Positions 1 to 8,386 are shown, counted from the first letter of the stretch. The stretch: 64,000 nucleotides of DNA from Bacillota bacterium (GCA_023398375.1 JAEWSH010000042.1:186001-250000), one strand, 5' to 3'. Notes: generated by a model not told the origin, from the letters alone. Made by a program: numbers and translations.

Positions 1-1139
1 AGTAAGATATATTATATCTTAGTGTTATTAATTATGCTCCTGAGCATCCTATTTGGATATATTTATTCAAAACTGATGTCCGCCTCAATCATAAGCGAAG
101 TTGAAAGTATAAATAATATTATGGAAAAAATCTCCAAGGGAGATTTAAAAATAGTTATTGAGGATTCAGTTAAAACAAAAGATGAATTTGGAGAACTGGC
201 ATTATGCATCGATGTTACATTGAAGAAGTTAAATAATTATAGTGCATATATTAATGAAATCGCAAGCGTTCTGGAAAAAATAGCCAATGGATGCATGAAA
301 ATTGAAGTGGAATATGGCTATGAAGGAAATTTGCAAAAGTGAAGGAAGCATTAATTAAAATTACCAATTCCTTACATGATACACTTGCGCAGATTAATAC
401 ATTGGCAGATAAAGTATTGGATGATTCTGATAATGTAGCAGACCTTTCTGCAAAATTGTCTGAAGGAGCCAGTAATCAGGCAAGTATCATAGAAGAGTTA
501 GCTGCATCCATAGAACAGATTGATGACTTAGTTAAGGAAAATGCGAAAGGAGCCACGCATGCAAATATAAAAGTAAAAGAAGTCACTCAGGCAATCAAGT
601 CGGGCAACGAAGAAATGGTACATTTATTGGTAGCTATGTCGGATATTAAGGAGTCGTCCTCGAAAATAAAGGAAATAGCAAATACGATTGCAGGAATCGC
701 AGATCAAACGAATCTTCTGGCGCTAAATGCTTCTATTGAGGCAGCAAGAGCCGGTGAGCATGGAAAAGGACTTGCAATCGTTGCAAGCGAAGTGGGTGCG
801 TTGGCACAGCAAAGTGCGGAATCAGCACTGATGACTACGAATCTGATACAAGAAGCAATTGTGACAGTAAATAAAGGTGCAGAACTTGCAGACAATACGG
901 CCAAAGCCTTAACGAAAGTGGTAGAAGGTGCTAAAGAGATTACAACGATAATGGATGAAATAGAAAATGGTTCTAGGACACAGAGTCAGGCGATAAGCCA
1001 GATGGCAGAAGGTGTTGAAGAAATAGCCCGAGTTGTTGATATCAATGTTTTATCAGCATCAATCAGCGCCGATGCAAGCAGAAATTTACAGGCTGAAGCG
1101 AATGCATTAAGAAAATTAGTAGACAAATTTGAACTTTAG
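1..1139 (+). pseudogene. Methyl-accepting chemotaxis protein, 5'-truncated by window edge and frameshifted
   Basis: The frame is open to the left edge, so the gene starts upstream. The first part (to 342) encodes a membrane helix (LLIMLLSILFGYIY) and a HAMP-like linker. The second part (339-1139) encodes the cytoplasmic signalling domain with the tip motif QTNLLALNASIEAARAGE. The two parts are in different frames: the first ends EGNLQK-stop while the second continues VKEALIKITNSL. Adding one T near 332 (aat ttt gca aaa gtg) would join them, so this is a one-base deletion or a sequencing error. Near the C-terminus, DINVLSASISADASRNL departs from the usual NSATAEESAAASEEL. As it stands the receptor could not couple a sensor to CheA/CheW. 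Confidence 0.8.
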
Positions 1140-1269
1140 AACCGGAAATATTCAGGAACATTTTTGCTGTATGCGTTTTTGTTGTTTTAGGAATAAAAGG
1201 ACATGTTTTATAAAAATAGAAGATAATTCATAAATCTAATTATTTTCATAGAAATAAAGAGCAATATTA

Positions 1270-1298
1270 CTCCTTCTTCATATTATAGTTAGAAGGAG
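1270..1298 (+). promoter_or_regulatory. Hairpin sequestering the Shine-Dalgarno of the collagen-like gene
   Basis: CTCCTTCT (1270-1277) is perfectly complementary to AGAAGGAG (1291-1298), which is the ribosome binding site of the TTG start at 1308; the loop is 13 nt. In the mRNA the hairpin would hide the site. Together with the TTG start this suggests translation is held low or is conditional. The regulatory role is inference. Confidence 0.5.
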
Positions 1299-1307
1299 GT
1301 GTTTATT

Positions 1308-2237
1308 TTGTCAAAAATGGAACACAAAGATGGCAATATTCAGGATGATATATGTGAGAATGTCGGTATTGAAATCACGGCCGCAAGTAATGAAACGCAG
1401 CAATACCGCTGTTGTAAATATGGGGCAGTAGGTCCAACAGGTCCAACAGGTCCAACAGGTCCAACAGGTCCCATGGGACTGAGAGGAACGACTGGTAAAA
1501 GAGGAGCAACAGGCCCGACAGGCCCAACAGGACCGGCGGGTCTAACAGGAGAAACAGGAGCAATAGGTCCGACAGGAGAAACAGGTCCAACAGGTCCAAC
1601 AGGCCCGGCAGGTCCAATAGGAGCAACAGGTCCGACAGGTCCAACGGGTCCGACAGGTCTAACCGGCCCGACAGGTCCAACAGGAGCAACAGGTCCGATA
1701 GGCCCGACAGGTCCAACGGGTCCGACAGGTCTAACAGGCCCAACAGGTCCGACAGGAGTAACGGGTCCGACAGGTCCGACAGGTCTGACAGGAGTAACAG
1801 GCCCGACAGGCCCGACAGGTCCAGGAGCAACGACAATCTATTTAGCAACAGACCAGTCTATTAGTGATGGAGGCTGGATCGGGCTTGGAACTTCTTCACC
1901 GGATACTCAATTTGCAAGAAGTACGGTAGTCATACCGGTAAATACGACTATAATTGGTTTGGTCTTATCTATCAGGGATAAAGAGCTGGAGGAGGGTGAT
2001 ACAGTAACAGCTACGATCTATACAAGTGATTGTGCGTTCAATGATCCTACCAGTACAGGCATTTCTGCCACGATTACAGGACCTAATTCTTCGGAGGAAC
2101 CTAATTGCTGTGCTACTGCATTTGGAATCGTTTCTGTAGACCAATGTACACTGTTATCAGTGCAACTTACCACAAGCGCGGGTGTAGGTGCATTAAGTAA
2201 TGGAGCTGCGGCTACCATATTTCTAACCATACCGTAA
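1308..2237 (+). CDS. Collagen-like (GPT-repeat) surface/exosporium-type protein
   Basis: A 309-residue protein in three parts. The first ~41 residues are non-repetitive, then come ~135 residues of uninterrupted Gly-X-Y triplets dominated by GPT, then a ~134-residue threonine/serine-rich C-terminal domain (from TTIYLATDQS) of the kind that caps BclA-like trimers. There is no signal peptide, which fits a spore-surface protein deposited from the mother cell. I chose the TTG at 1308 because AGGAGG (1294-1299) lies 8 nt upstream; the GTG at 1299 overlaps that site. Proline and threonine triplets are typical O-glycosylation targets, and a glycosyltransferase gene follows. The spore-surface location is inferred from the family, not shown. 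Confidence 0.85.
   Translation: MSKMEHKDGNIQDDICENVGIEITAASNETQQYRCCKYGAVGPTGPTGPTGPTGPMGLRGTTGKRGATGPTGPTGPAGLTGETGAIGPTGETGPTGPTGPAGPIGATGPTGPTGPTGLTGPTGPTGATGPIGPTGPTGPTGLTGPTGPTGVTGPTGPTGLTGVTGPTGPTGPGATTIYLATDQSISDGGWIGLGTSSPDTQFARSTVVIPVNTTIIGLVLSIRDKELEEGDTVTATIYTSDCAFNDPTSTGISATITGPNSSEEPNCCATAFGIVSVDQCTLLSVQLTTSAGVGALSNGAAATIFLTIP
1431..1833 (+). repeat. Tandem 9-bp repeats encoding Gly-Pro-Thr triplets
   Basis: Variants of the 9-mer ggtccaaca (ggtccgaca, ggcccgaca, ggagcaaca) run head to tail for about 400 bp inside the collagen-like gene. The near-identical units should expand and contract by slippage, and should also cause assembly errors. Confidence 0.9.
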
Positions 2238-2269
2238 AGGCACCATTCATTTGGTGACTTGTACGAATT

Positions 2270-2297
2270 GGGTGTCGATAAAAATCGACACCCTTTT
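2270..2297 (+). terminator. Terminator after the collagen-like gene
   Basis: GGGTGTCGAT (2270-2279) and ATCGACACCC (2284-2293) form a perfect 10-bp stem with a 4-nt loop, followed by TTTT. It separates the collagen-like gene from the glycosyltransferase, so expression of the latter would need read-through or its own promoter. Confidence 0.75.
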
Positions 2298-2339
2298 AAA
2301 CGAAGAATTATTAAAGATCCAATTTTGAAAGGAAATGGT

Positions 2340-3479
2340 ATGGCAACATTGAGATTTCATCTCTTAGGGCTGGCTCATTTAGAAACGCATAAGCGGAACT
2401 CGTCCTGTGCTTACACGCAGAAAATAATTAAACTGGCGCAAATGATAAAGAATTATGGACATACAATCTATTTCTATGGTGTTGAAGGATCAGAAGTGTT
2501 ATGTGATTCTTTTATTCCGGTATCCACTCAGGATATTCTAAAAAAAACTTATGGTGATTATGACAGAACTACATGTTTTTATCAGCAGGATCCGAATGAT
2601 TATGCGCATCAGTATTTTAATAGGAATGCAATTGCAGCAATTTTAGAAAATAAGCAAGAACGGGATATCTTGTTGTGTCCAATGGGAGTATATCAAAAAC
2701 CCATTGCAGATATGGTGCAGCTTCTTACGATAGAACCTGGAATAGGCTATACAGGTGTATTTACATCGAATCGTGTTTTTGAATCCTATGCTTGGATGCA
2801 CTATATCTATGGACTGCTTCAGATTGAAGATGGAGTTTGGGGAGACGCTGTTATACCCAATTTTTTTGATTTAGCTGATTTCCCATATCAACAGAATAAA
2901 CAGGACTATCTAATCTATTTTGGAAGAATTATAAGCCGGAAAGGGGTTTCGGTTGCTTCTGAAATTGCAAAAGCAACTGGGAATCAGTTATATGTGGTAG
3001 GTCAGGGATCTTTGGATGATCCGAATGAAGGGCTGGCGCTGGGCTCTGAAAAGCATATTATATACCAGCCCGCTGTCGGTGCTGCTAAAAGAGCTGAATT
3101 ATTGGGAAATGCCAAAGCGGTTTTGATGCCTACTTATTATCTGGAACCTTTTGGAGGCGTTAATGTAGAGGCGCAGCTTTGTGGTACTCCGGTCATAACT
3201 ACTGATTGGGGGGCTTTTCCAGAAACTGTTCTGCATGGGGTAACTGGATATCGTTGCAGAACTTTTGAAGAATTCTGTTGGGCGGTAAAGAATATTGCAA
3301 ATATTAAACCGATTAATTGCCGAGAGTGGGCAGAAAAAAATTACTCTATGGAACGAATTGGTAAAATGTACGAAGAATATTTCCAAAGAATGTATCGTCT
3401 TTTTGAACAAGGCTGGTATACTAAGAATGAAGAACGCGGGGCATTGGATTATATGGAACGTTATTTTCCAGAAAATTAG
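2340..3479 (+). CDS. Family 4 (GT-B) glycosyltransferase
   Basis: 379 residues. The C-terminal half has a GT4 nucleotide-sugar binding region: YFGRIISRKG, then YLEPFGGVNVEAQLCGTPVI with the E-x7-E signature, then GAFPETV. The N-terminal half is the acceptor-binding Rossmann domain. The ATG at 2340 follows GAAAGGAAA; the longer frame back to 2259 reads through the upstream terminator and is unlikely. Lying directly behind a GPT-collagen gene, its probable job is to glycosylate that protein's threonines, as glycosyltransferases beside bclA genes do in other spore formers. The acceptor is inferred; it could instead act on another surface polymer. Confidence 0.8.
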   Translation: MATLRFHLLGLAHLETHKRNSSCAYTQKIIKLAQMIKNYGHTIYFYGVEGSEVLCDSFIPVSTQDILKKTYGDYDRTTCFYQQDPNDYAHQYFNRNAIAAILENKQERDILLCPMGVYQKPIADMVQLLTIEPGIGYTGVFTSNRVFESYAWMHYIYGLLQIEDGVWGDAVIPNFFDLADFPYQQNKQDYLIYFGRIISRKGVSVASEIAKATGNQLYVVGQGSLDDPNEGLALGSEKHIIYQPAVGAAKRAELLGNAKAVLMPTYYLEPFGGVNVEAQLCGTPVITTDWGAFPETVLHGVTGYRCRTFEEFCWAVKNIANIKPINCREWAEKNYSMERIGKMYEEYFQRMYRLFEQGWYTKNEERGALDYMERYFPEN

Positions 3480-3515
3480 ATGTGGAAATGGAATAAGTTT
3501 TTATCTCAAGTCATC

Positions 3516-3551
3516 AACGAGTAGAAGCATGCTTTACAGTTTCTACTCGTT
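3516..3551. repeat. Palindromic repeat, hairpin copy 1 (AACGAGTAGAA type)
   Basis: AACGAGTAGAA (3516-3526) and TTCTACTCGTT (3541-3551) form an 11-bp stem between two convergent genes. The same arm sequence and the loop start CATGCTT recur at 29017-29053, so this is a dispersed element. It may also serve as a bidirectional terminator here, although the following T-run is poor. Confidence 0.65.
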
Positions 3552-3573
3552 AAAGTTTGTTTGGAGCCACTTA

Positions 3574-3918
3574 CTAGTAGATTGCTTCGTTTCCGTGTTG
3601 ATTCGTGCGGATCCGGATAACATCTTCTAGGTCATAAACAAATATTTTACCATCCCCATGACTATCGGTACATGCAATTTCACGGATGGTGTTTACTACT
3701 TTTTTTACCCATTCTTCCGAAGAAACAACAATTTCGAATTTTATTTTCGGAAGCATATTAATATCAACCTTTTTTCCTCTTATCAGGCTGGTATATCCTT
3801 TTTGTATGCCGCAGCCCATAACCTGTGAAACAGTAATACCATGTACATCAATTTGGTTTAAGGCATCTTTTATTTCTTCATATTTTTCTTCTCTTACGAT
3901 AGCATCTATTTTTATCAT
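3574..3918 (-). CDS. glnK: PII-family nitrogen regulatory protein (GlnK type)
   Basis: 114 residues. PII proteins bind ATP/ADP and 2-oxoglutarate and gate ammonium channels through the T-loop. Visible family signatures are MIKIDAIVREEKYEEIKDAL at the start, the T-loop stretch QKGYTSLIRGKKVDINMLPK, and GDGKIFVYDLEDVIRIRT at the end. The T-loop lacks the Tyr51 uridylylation site (KKV where enterics have AEY), so GlnD-type control is unlikely. The ATG at 3918 has AAAGGAG 9 nt upstream. It follows amt by 19 nt, the standard amt-glnK order, so AmtB is its likely partner. Confidence 0.9.
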   Translation of the reverse strand: MIKIDAIVREEKYEEIKDALNQIDVHGITVSQVMGCGIQKGYTSLIRGKKVDINMLPKIKFEIVVSSEEWVKKVVNTIREIACTDSHGDGKIFVYDLEDVIRIRTNQHGNEAIY

Positions 3919-3937
3919 TATGATGAACTCCTTTTCT

Positions 3938-5104
3938 TTAATCAAGTCCATATGGAACAAATAATTTTACCAGATAGGTACAAACAATAGTACCTGCGAC
4001 CGCAATGGCAATGGTAATCACAATGCTGATGATCTGAGCCAAAAAGAGACGAAAATCTCCATAAATCAGACCATTCCAACGGGCAAGACTGTTAATTGAA
4101 TTTTTTGCAAAGATTCCAGTTGCGATGCCGCCCCAGATACCGCCAATTCCGTGGCAGCCAAAAGCATCCAGTGCATCATCAAAACCAAAATGATCTTTTA
4201 CTACAGAAACTGTGAAGTAGGCAAGCGGACTTACAATGGCACCTATGATAAAGGCGGACCAAAGAGGAACAAATCCGGCTCCGGGAGTAATTGCAACAAG
4301 CCCAAGAACTGCGCCGGTAGCTGCGCCAACTACGGTAGGTTTTCCCTGTTTGATCATATCGATTAACATCCAGGATAACATAGCCGTGGCCGCAGACGTA
4401 TTTGTATTCATAAAAGCATGTACTGCTAATCCATTTGCACTAAGCGCACTGCCTGCATTAAATCCAAACCATCCAAACCATAGAATGGATGCGCCAAGAA
4501 GAACAAATGGAATGTTGTGTATACGGTAAGACAATTTATCATATCCGTGCCTTTGCCCTAGTATGATGGATAGAACAAGACCACTGACACCGGAACTGAT
4601 ATGTACTACATTACCTCCTGCAAAATCCACACTTCCAAGTACAGAACCAAGTAGACCTCCGGAACCCCAGACCATATGAGCCAAAGGATAATAGACAATT
4701 ATGGACCAAAATGCAATAAACAAAAATAATGCCTTAAAATCCATTCGCCCAGCTACAGAACCGGTAATCAACGCAGGTGTTATAATTGCAAACATCATCT
4801 GAAAGGCAACAAAAGAAAGATGTGGAATGCTAGGGGCGTATGTACTGGCTTCTATACCTACACCATTTAGACCCAGCCATTCAAAATTGCCGATAATACC
4901 TAAAAAATTGCCTGAGAAACTAAGTGAATATCCAATTAATACCCATAGAACAGAAGCCAATCCCATGATAAAGAAAGATGACATCATAGTATTCAAAACA
5001 TTTTTTCTGCGTTCAAGTCCTCCATAAAAAAAGGCTAGTCCAGGTGTCATAAATAACACCATAGCGGACGCAACCATCATAAAAGCAGTATCTCCTGAAT
5101 TCAT
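3938..5104 (-). CDS. amt: Ammonium transporter
   Basis: 388 residues and about 11 hydrophobic segments, the usual size of the Amt/Mep/Rh channels. It begins with GDTAFMMVASAMVLFMTPGLAFFYGG. Both pore histidine regions are present (GGNVVHISSGVSG and DAFGCHGIGGIWGG), as is the FGWFGFNAGSAL motif. ATG at 5104 has AGGAGG 8 nt upstream. It is the first gene of an amt-glnK operon and imports ammonium under nitrogen limitation. Its leader contains a strong promoter followed at once by a terminator-like hairpin. Confidence 0.93.
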   Translation of the reverse strand: MNSGDTAFMMVASAMVLFMTPGLAFFYGGLERRKNVLNTMMSSFFIMGLASVLWVLIGYSLSFSGNFLGIIGNFEWLGLNGVGIEASTYAPSIPHLSFVAFQMMFAIITPALITGSVAGRMDFKALFLFIAFWSIIVYYPLAHMVWGSGGLLGSVLGSVDFAGGNVVHISSGVSGLVLSIILGQRHGYDKLSYRIHNIPFVLLGASILWFGWFGFNAGSALSANGLAVHAFMNTNTSAATAMLSWMLIDMIKQGKPTVVGAATGAVLGLVAITPGAGFVPLWSAFIIGAIVSPLAYFTVSVVKDHFGFDDALDAFGCHGIGGIWGGIATGIFAKNSINSLARWNGLIYGDFRLFLAQIISIVITIAIAVAGTIVCTYLVKLFVPYGLD

Positions 5105-5145
5105 AAAAACCTCCTAAATAAAACTTATTCTAAATTTTGTGTAAA

Positions 5146-5178
5146 CAAAAAAGGCCCTTGGAATGTTCCAAGCGCCTT
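5146..5178 (-). terminator. Terminator-like hairpin inside the amt leader (possible attenuator)
   Basis: On the minus strand, AAGGCGCTTGGAA and TTCCAAGGGCCTT form a 13-bp stem with one mismatch, followed by TTTTTT. It lies downstream of the amt promoter at 5195-5223 and upstream of the amt ribosome binding site. It may therefore stop transcription before amt unless overridden, or alternatively end rsgI transcripts. Confidence 0.6.
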
Positions 5179-5194
5179 TGCTTTTACGATATAT

Positions 5195-5223
5195 AATATA
5201 TATGCTGAGATGGAATTTGTCAA
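5195..5223 (-). promoter_or_regulatory. Sigma-A promoter of amt-glnK
   Basis: On the minus strand a perfect TTGACA (5223-5218) is followed after 17 nt by TATATT (5200-5195). The predicted transcript starts around 5188, just before the attenuator-like hairpin. Confidence 0.7.
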
Positions 5224-5270
5224 CAAAAAAACTAATATTCTGCACAAAATATATCAAAGAAGCGTATTTT

Positions 5271-6494
5271 TTATTTTCTTTTTTTCTCGGAGCTTGAACC
5301 GGAATTCCCACTGGTATCAGCGTTAGAACTTGAATTACCGGAAGATTTTTCTTTTTCTGGAACAGCATTTTCATTTATTTTTCCATAATTTTCATTTTGT
5401 GACTTAGCCGTAGCGGACTTATCAGTACCGGAATTTATAGACTGGTTGTCAGGTTTATCGGACTTACCGTTACCGGAATTTACGGACTGCTCCTTAACTG
5501 TGTCAGACTTACCATTATCAGAGTTTTCAGACTTCTTTTTAGGGGCATCAGTAACAATGCTATTAGAACTTACCGGCTGTTTCTTCGTTGCGTCAGACTT
5601 ACACTTAACGTCATCTGCAGTCTGTTTTTTAGTAGCTGTCGATTTTTTATTTATGGCGTTTTCAGACAAACTTTCAGCCTGATCCAAGTTATCATCATTT
5701 TCCTCGGATTGGGTTTCTTCCTCATTCTGCGTATTTTCAACTGTAGTTTGTGCCTGTTCTCTATTTAGTTTTTTATATGCTTTTGTCTGTGCCATAATAT
5801 CCTTGACTGATTTATGAAGCCATTCTTCCATATCTATGTTTTCAGCATTTCCTGAGCACTCAAGGAGCTTTTCTACTAAATTCAACTTACCCGGTGTTAC
5901 ACCAAGCGCTCTGGCTTCTGCTACACGTGTTGCACCCACGGCCTCAACAGTAACTGTAGCATCACAGTCGTTATCCTCACAAGTTTCATTAGCAGAAGCT
6001 TCAAGATCCTGAGCTAATTCATCGGCTTCTTCTTCATTTTCAGAGGATGTCGTAATGACGATTCCGCTTGTAGCGTCATCCAGATACCCTGCTTCCAGAA
6101 TTTCCTCTACAGTTAATGAAATTGCATCTGTAATACTCTTGTGTTCCAGATTTTGAAATGATATTTCATTGATAATTTCTGTTCCGTCATCATTAACGCC
6201 ATTAACAGATAAAACTTTTTCAAATCTGTTTACAGAATATTCAATAGATGGGTTTACATCAAGACTGACATATGTATACGGTGTGGAATATGCATATGCA
6301 CCAATGCCAAATAAGAATAGTAAACTTGCAGCAGAAGCAAATACGAACAATTTTTGTGGTTTTAGTTCCTTCTTCATTTGAATTTCTACCTCCTGTCCAA
6401 TTCGATAGTTATTGTTTTTGATTTTCACTACGCATCCTTCGTCAGAAAGAATTATTGCAGTTTTATTATGGATTTCAACGATTACTGCTTTCAT
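5271..6494 (-). CDS. rsgI: RsgI-type anti-sigma-I factor
   Basis: 407 residues. Residues ~1-50 form the cytoplasmic RsgI_N domain that holds SigI (KAVIVEIHNKTAIILSDEG). A single membrane helix follows (LFVFASAASLLFLFGIGAYAY), then the conserved extracytoplasmic segment (SLDVNPSIEYSVNRFEKVLS), then a ~180-residue low-complexity tail rich in Lys, Ser, Asn and Asp with recurring KSD/NSG units. There is no carbohydrate-binding module, unlike RsgI proteins of cellulolytic clostridia. The start overlaps the sigI stop by 4 nt, so the pair is translationally coupled. The tail resembles wall-spanning linkers, suggesting it senses envelope state. Confidence 0.88.
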   Translation of the reverse strand: MKAVIVEIHNKTAIILSDEGCVVKIKNNNYRIGQEVEIQMKKELKPQKLFVFASAASLLFLFGIGAYAYSTPYTYVSLDVNPSIEYSVNRFEKVLSVNGVNDDGTEIINEISFQNLEHKSITDAISLTVEEILEAGYLDDATSGIVITTSSENEEEADELAQDLEASANETCEDNDCDATVTVEAVGATRVAEARALGVTPGKLNLVEKLLECSGNAENIDMEEWLHKSVKDIMAQTKAYKKLNREQAQTTVENTQNEEETQSEENDDNLDQAESLSENAINKKSTATKKQTADDVKCKSDATKKQPVSSNSIVTDAPKKKSENSDNGKSDTVKEQSVNSGNGKSDKPDNQSINSGTDKSATAKSQNENYGKINENAVPEKEKSSGNSSSNADTSGNSGSSSEKKRK

Positions 6495-7219
6495 ATAGTA
6501 GTTTCCTTTCTGATAAATGACAAATATTCAGCTAATCGAGGATACTCTCCGGAAAGTATCATGATTGCCGCTAATATATATCTACGGTGATGTTCCAATA
6601 ATTTTCGGGGTAGGCCGGTGTCTGTTTGAATTATTTTTATAGGCAGTTGTTTTGTCAGATGTATTTCGTTCGTTATGAATTTATTATCTAATATGTAGAG
6701 GATGGCCTTCTTACAAGCCATTTTTGTTTTAACGGATTTGGGGGAACATTTTGAAAGTGAACCAAAGGAAAACCCAAATTCCTTAAATTCTTTGTTCACG
6801 GCTTCAATTTCATCTTTTATGGAATTATCTGCTTGCTGAACAATTTTATCAGAAACAGCGATTCTAATATCAATATTATTTTCTTCATCGTCAGGTTTAG
6901 ACTCAAAGATGATAGGATCCACAGTAAGTTCAGGAGTATATTTTTTTATGGATCTGTAATAATCAATGAGATGACGCTTTATAATAATCTCAGCATAAGG
7001 AAGAAATCTGCCCTTGTCTTGCTGATATGTTTTGACGGCATTCAAAAATGCAATGAGGGCAATGGACCATTCATCATCGCTTTGGGTAATATATTTTTTA
7101 GTTGTACGATATGCACAATTTATAATGAAATGCCTTTGAGCCTTGGCAAATTCAGAAAACAGTGCATCGTCTTTAGAAGCCATTACAGCCATTTGGTCAA
7201 TGTTTTCCATTTGATACAT
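6491..7219 (-). CDS. sigI: RNA polymerase sigma factor SigI
   Basis: 242 residues. It shows SigI-family features: SDDEWSIALIAFLNAVKTYQQDKGRFLPYAEIIIKRHLIDYYR (sigma region 2) and a C-terminal recognition helix region ending HHRRYILAAIMILSGEYP. ATG at 7219 is preceded by AAAAGGAA. In Bacillus and clostridia SigI answers heat or envelope/polysaccharide signals, is inhibited by the adjacent RsgI and often drives its own operon. No regulon can be deduced here, but the divergent CAP-domain gene is a plausible neighbour target. Confidence 0.88.
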   Translation of the reverse strand: MYQMENIDQMAVMASKDDALFSEFAKAQRHFIINCAYRTTKKYITQSDDEWSIALIAFLNAVKTYQQDKGRFLPYAEIIIKRHLIDYYRSIKKYTPELTVDPIIFESKPDDEENNIDIRIAVSDKIVQQADNSIKDEIEAVNKEFKEFGFSFGSLSKCSPKSVKTKMACKKAILYILDNKFITNEIHLTKQLPIKIIQTDTGLPRKLLEHHRRYILAAIMILSGEYPRLAEYLSFIRKETTI

Positions 7220-7361
7220 TTCCTTTTCTTAATAGTTATAATTGTTTTATTATAACAACAGAAGTAAATAAATAAATACTTACAAATTATGGAAAATATA
7301 TGTAAAGCAGTTTCCAAACATTACCGCTATCATGCAAGGGCATGAAATGATATTATATATT

Positions 7362-7390
7362 TGTAACATAAATGTAACAATTTTGTAACA
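7362..7390 (+). promoter_or_regulatory. Three phased TGTAAC boxes (WalR-like)
   Basis: TGTAAC occurs at 7362, 7373 and 7384, that is, three hexamers each separated by 5 nt. This matches the WalR (YycF) consensus TGTWAH-N5-TGTWAH. The boxes lie just downstream of an AT-rich -10-like stretch (tattatatat) and upstream of AGGAGG at 7398-7403. The position suggests repression by a WalR-type regulator. Confidence 0.5.
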
Positions 7391-7411
7391 AACACATAGG
7401 AGGTAACTGAT

Positions 7412-8341
7412 ATGAAAAGAGCCGCAGCGCTTGGAATGATGGCACTTACAGTAGCAGTCAATTTTGCACCAATAAAGGTAGAAGCAGCAGGATTAAATAC
7501 GTGTCCACAGAATTTCTACGGGGCAAACACAATAACGAGCATTAAGAACTGTAATCTGGAAGACTTAACGAGTAATTTGCAGAACTTGCAAATTAATGGA
7601 AACTGTAATTTAGGATCTATTGACCAAATAAAAGATGCTATTACAAAGGCAGAAAAGACATGTAACACAAACACAAAAGATACATTGTCTGCGAATTATG
7701 GAAATCCAGGCAACTGTAAAACACAATCAACAGAAAATAAAGTAACAACACAGGAAACAGCAACACAGGAAGCAGCAGCACAAGAAGCGGCAGCACAGGA
7801 GTCAGCACAAAAAGCAGCAGCACAGGAGTCAGCACAAAAAGCAGCAGCGCAGGAGGCAGCACAAAAAGCAGCAGCACAGGAGGCAGCACAAAAAGCAGCA
7901 GCACAAGAGGCGGCACAAAAAGCAACAGCACAGCAAGAAGTAAAAAATGAAAACAATAATACTGTAGTATCTTATGCAGAGAAGGTTGTAAAGCTAGTAA
8001 ATGAAGAAAGGGCAAAAGAAGGACTTGCACCATTGGGCATTGACAAAAATGTTGAAAAAGCAGCTTTGGTAAGAGCAAAAGAAATACAGTCCAGTTTTTC
8101 ACACACGCGTCCTAATGGCAGCAGCTTTGCAACAGTATTAAAGGAAAACGGGGTAACTTACCGCGGAGCCGGAGAAAATATTGCATGGGGTCAAAAGACA
8201 CCGGAGCAGGTAGTAACGGCATGGATGAACAGCCCGGGACACAGAGCAAATATTATGAATGCAAAATATACGAAGATCGGAGTAGGTAATCTTCAGAATA
8301 ATGCAGGAACACAATACTGGGTACAATTATTTACCTATTAA
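7412..8341 (+). CDS. Secreted CAP/SCP-domain protein (YkwD type) with Ala-Gln-rich linker
   Basis: 309 residues. A signal peptide (about residues 1-26, ending KVEAAG) is followed by an N-terminal region with five cysteines. Then comes a linker of repeated QKAAAQEAA-type units, and a C-terminal CAP domain from about residue 185 with the signatures FSHTRPNG, GENIAWG and SPGHRANIM. Bacterial CAP proteins of this kind are secreted or wall-associated, often linked to spores or envelope stress; their biochemical activity is unclear. ATG 7412 has AGGAGGT 7 nt upstream. WalR-like boxes precede it and sigI is divergent, both consistent with envelope control. Confidence 0.88.
   Translation: MKRAAALGMMALTVAVNFAPIKVEAAGLNTCPQNFYGANTITSIKNCNLEDLTSNLQNLQINGNCNLGSIDQIKDAITKAEKTCNTNTKDTLSANYGNPGNCKTQSTENKVTTQETATQEAAAQEAAAQESAQKAAAQESAQKAAAQEAAQKAAAQEAAQKAAAQEAAQKATAQQEVKNENNNTVVSYAEKVVKLVNEERAKEGLAPLGIDKNVEKAALVRAKEIQSSFSHTRPNGSSFATVLKENGVTYRGAGENIAWGQKTPEQVVTAWMNSPGHRANIMNAKYTKIGVGNLQNNAGTQYWVQLFTY
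7780..7930 (+). repeat. 27-bp tandem repeats in the CAP-protein linker
   Basis: Units encoding QKAAAQEAA or QKAAAQESA recur about four to five times with near-identical codons (gcagca cag gag ...). They give a flexible Ala/Gln/Glu spacer whose copy number is likely to vary between strains. Confidence 0.8.
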
Positions 8342-8386
8342 GATTAGGATGACAAAAGCGTGAATTCGTCAATTTGCACGATTTAC

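Noticed and set aside
1279..1287. Sigma-K-like -10 (CATATTATA) before the collagen-like gene
   Set aside because: Transcription would start inside the ribosome binding site and no matching -35 is present.
1375..1848. Long minus-strand leucine/aspartate-rich ORF opposite the collagen repeats
   Set aside because: It is the complement of the GPT triplets; composition is forced by the repeat and there is no ribosome site.
3295..3630. Plus-strand ORF at the end of the glycosyltransferase gene
   Set aside because: It overlaps the glycosyltransferase in another frame and runs through the repeat; no family signal.
5114..5374. Minus-strand ORF overlapping the rsgI 3' end and the amt promoter
   Set aside because: It covers the promoter and attenuator and has no ribosome site.
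7641..8102. Two minus-strand ORFs opposite the CAP-protein linker
   Set aside because: They mirror the repetitive Ala/Gln codons and overlap a well-supported gene.
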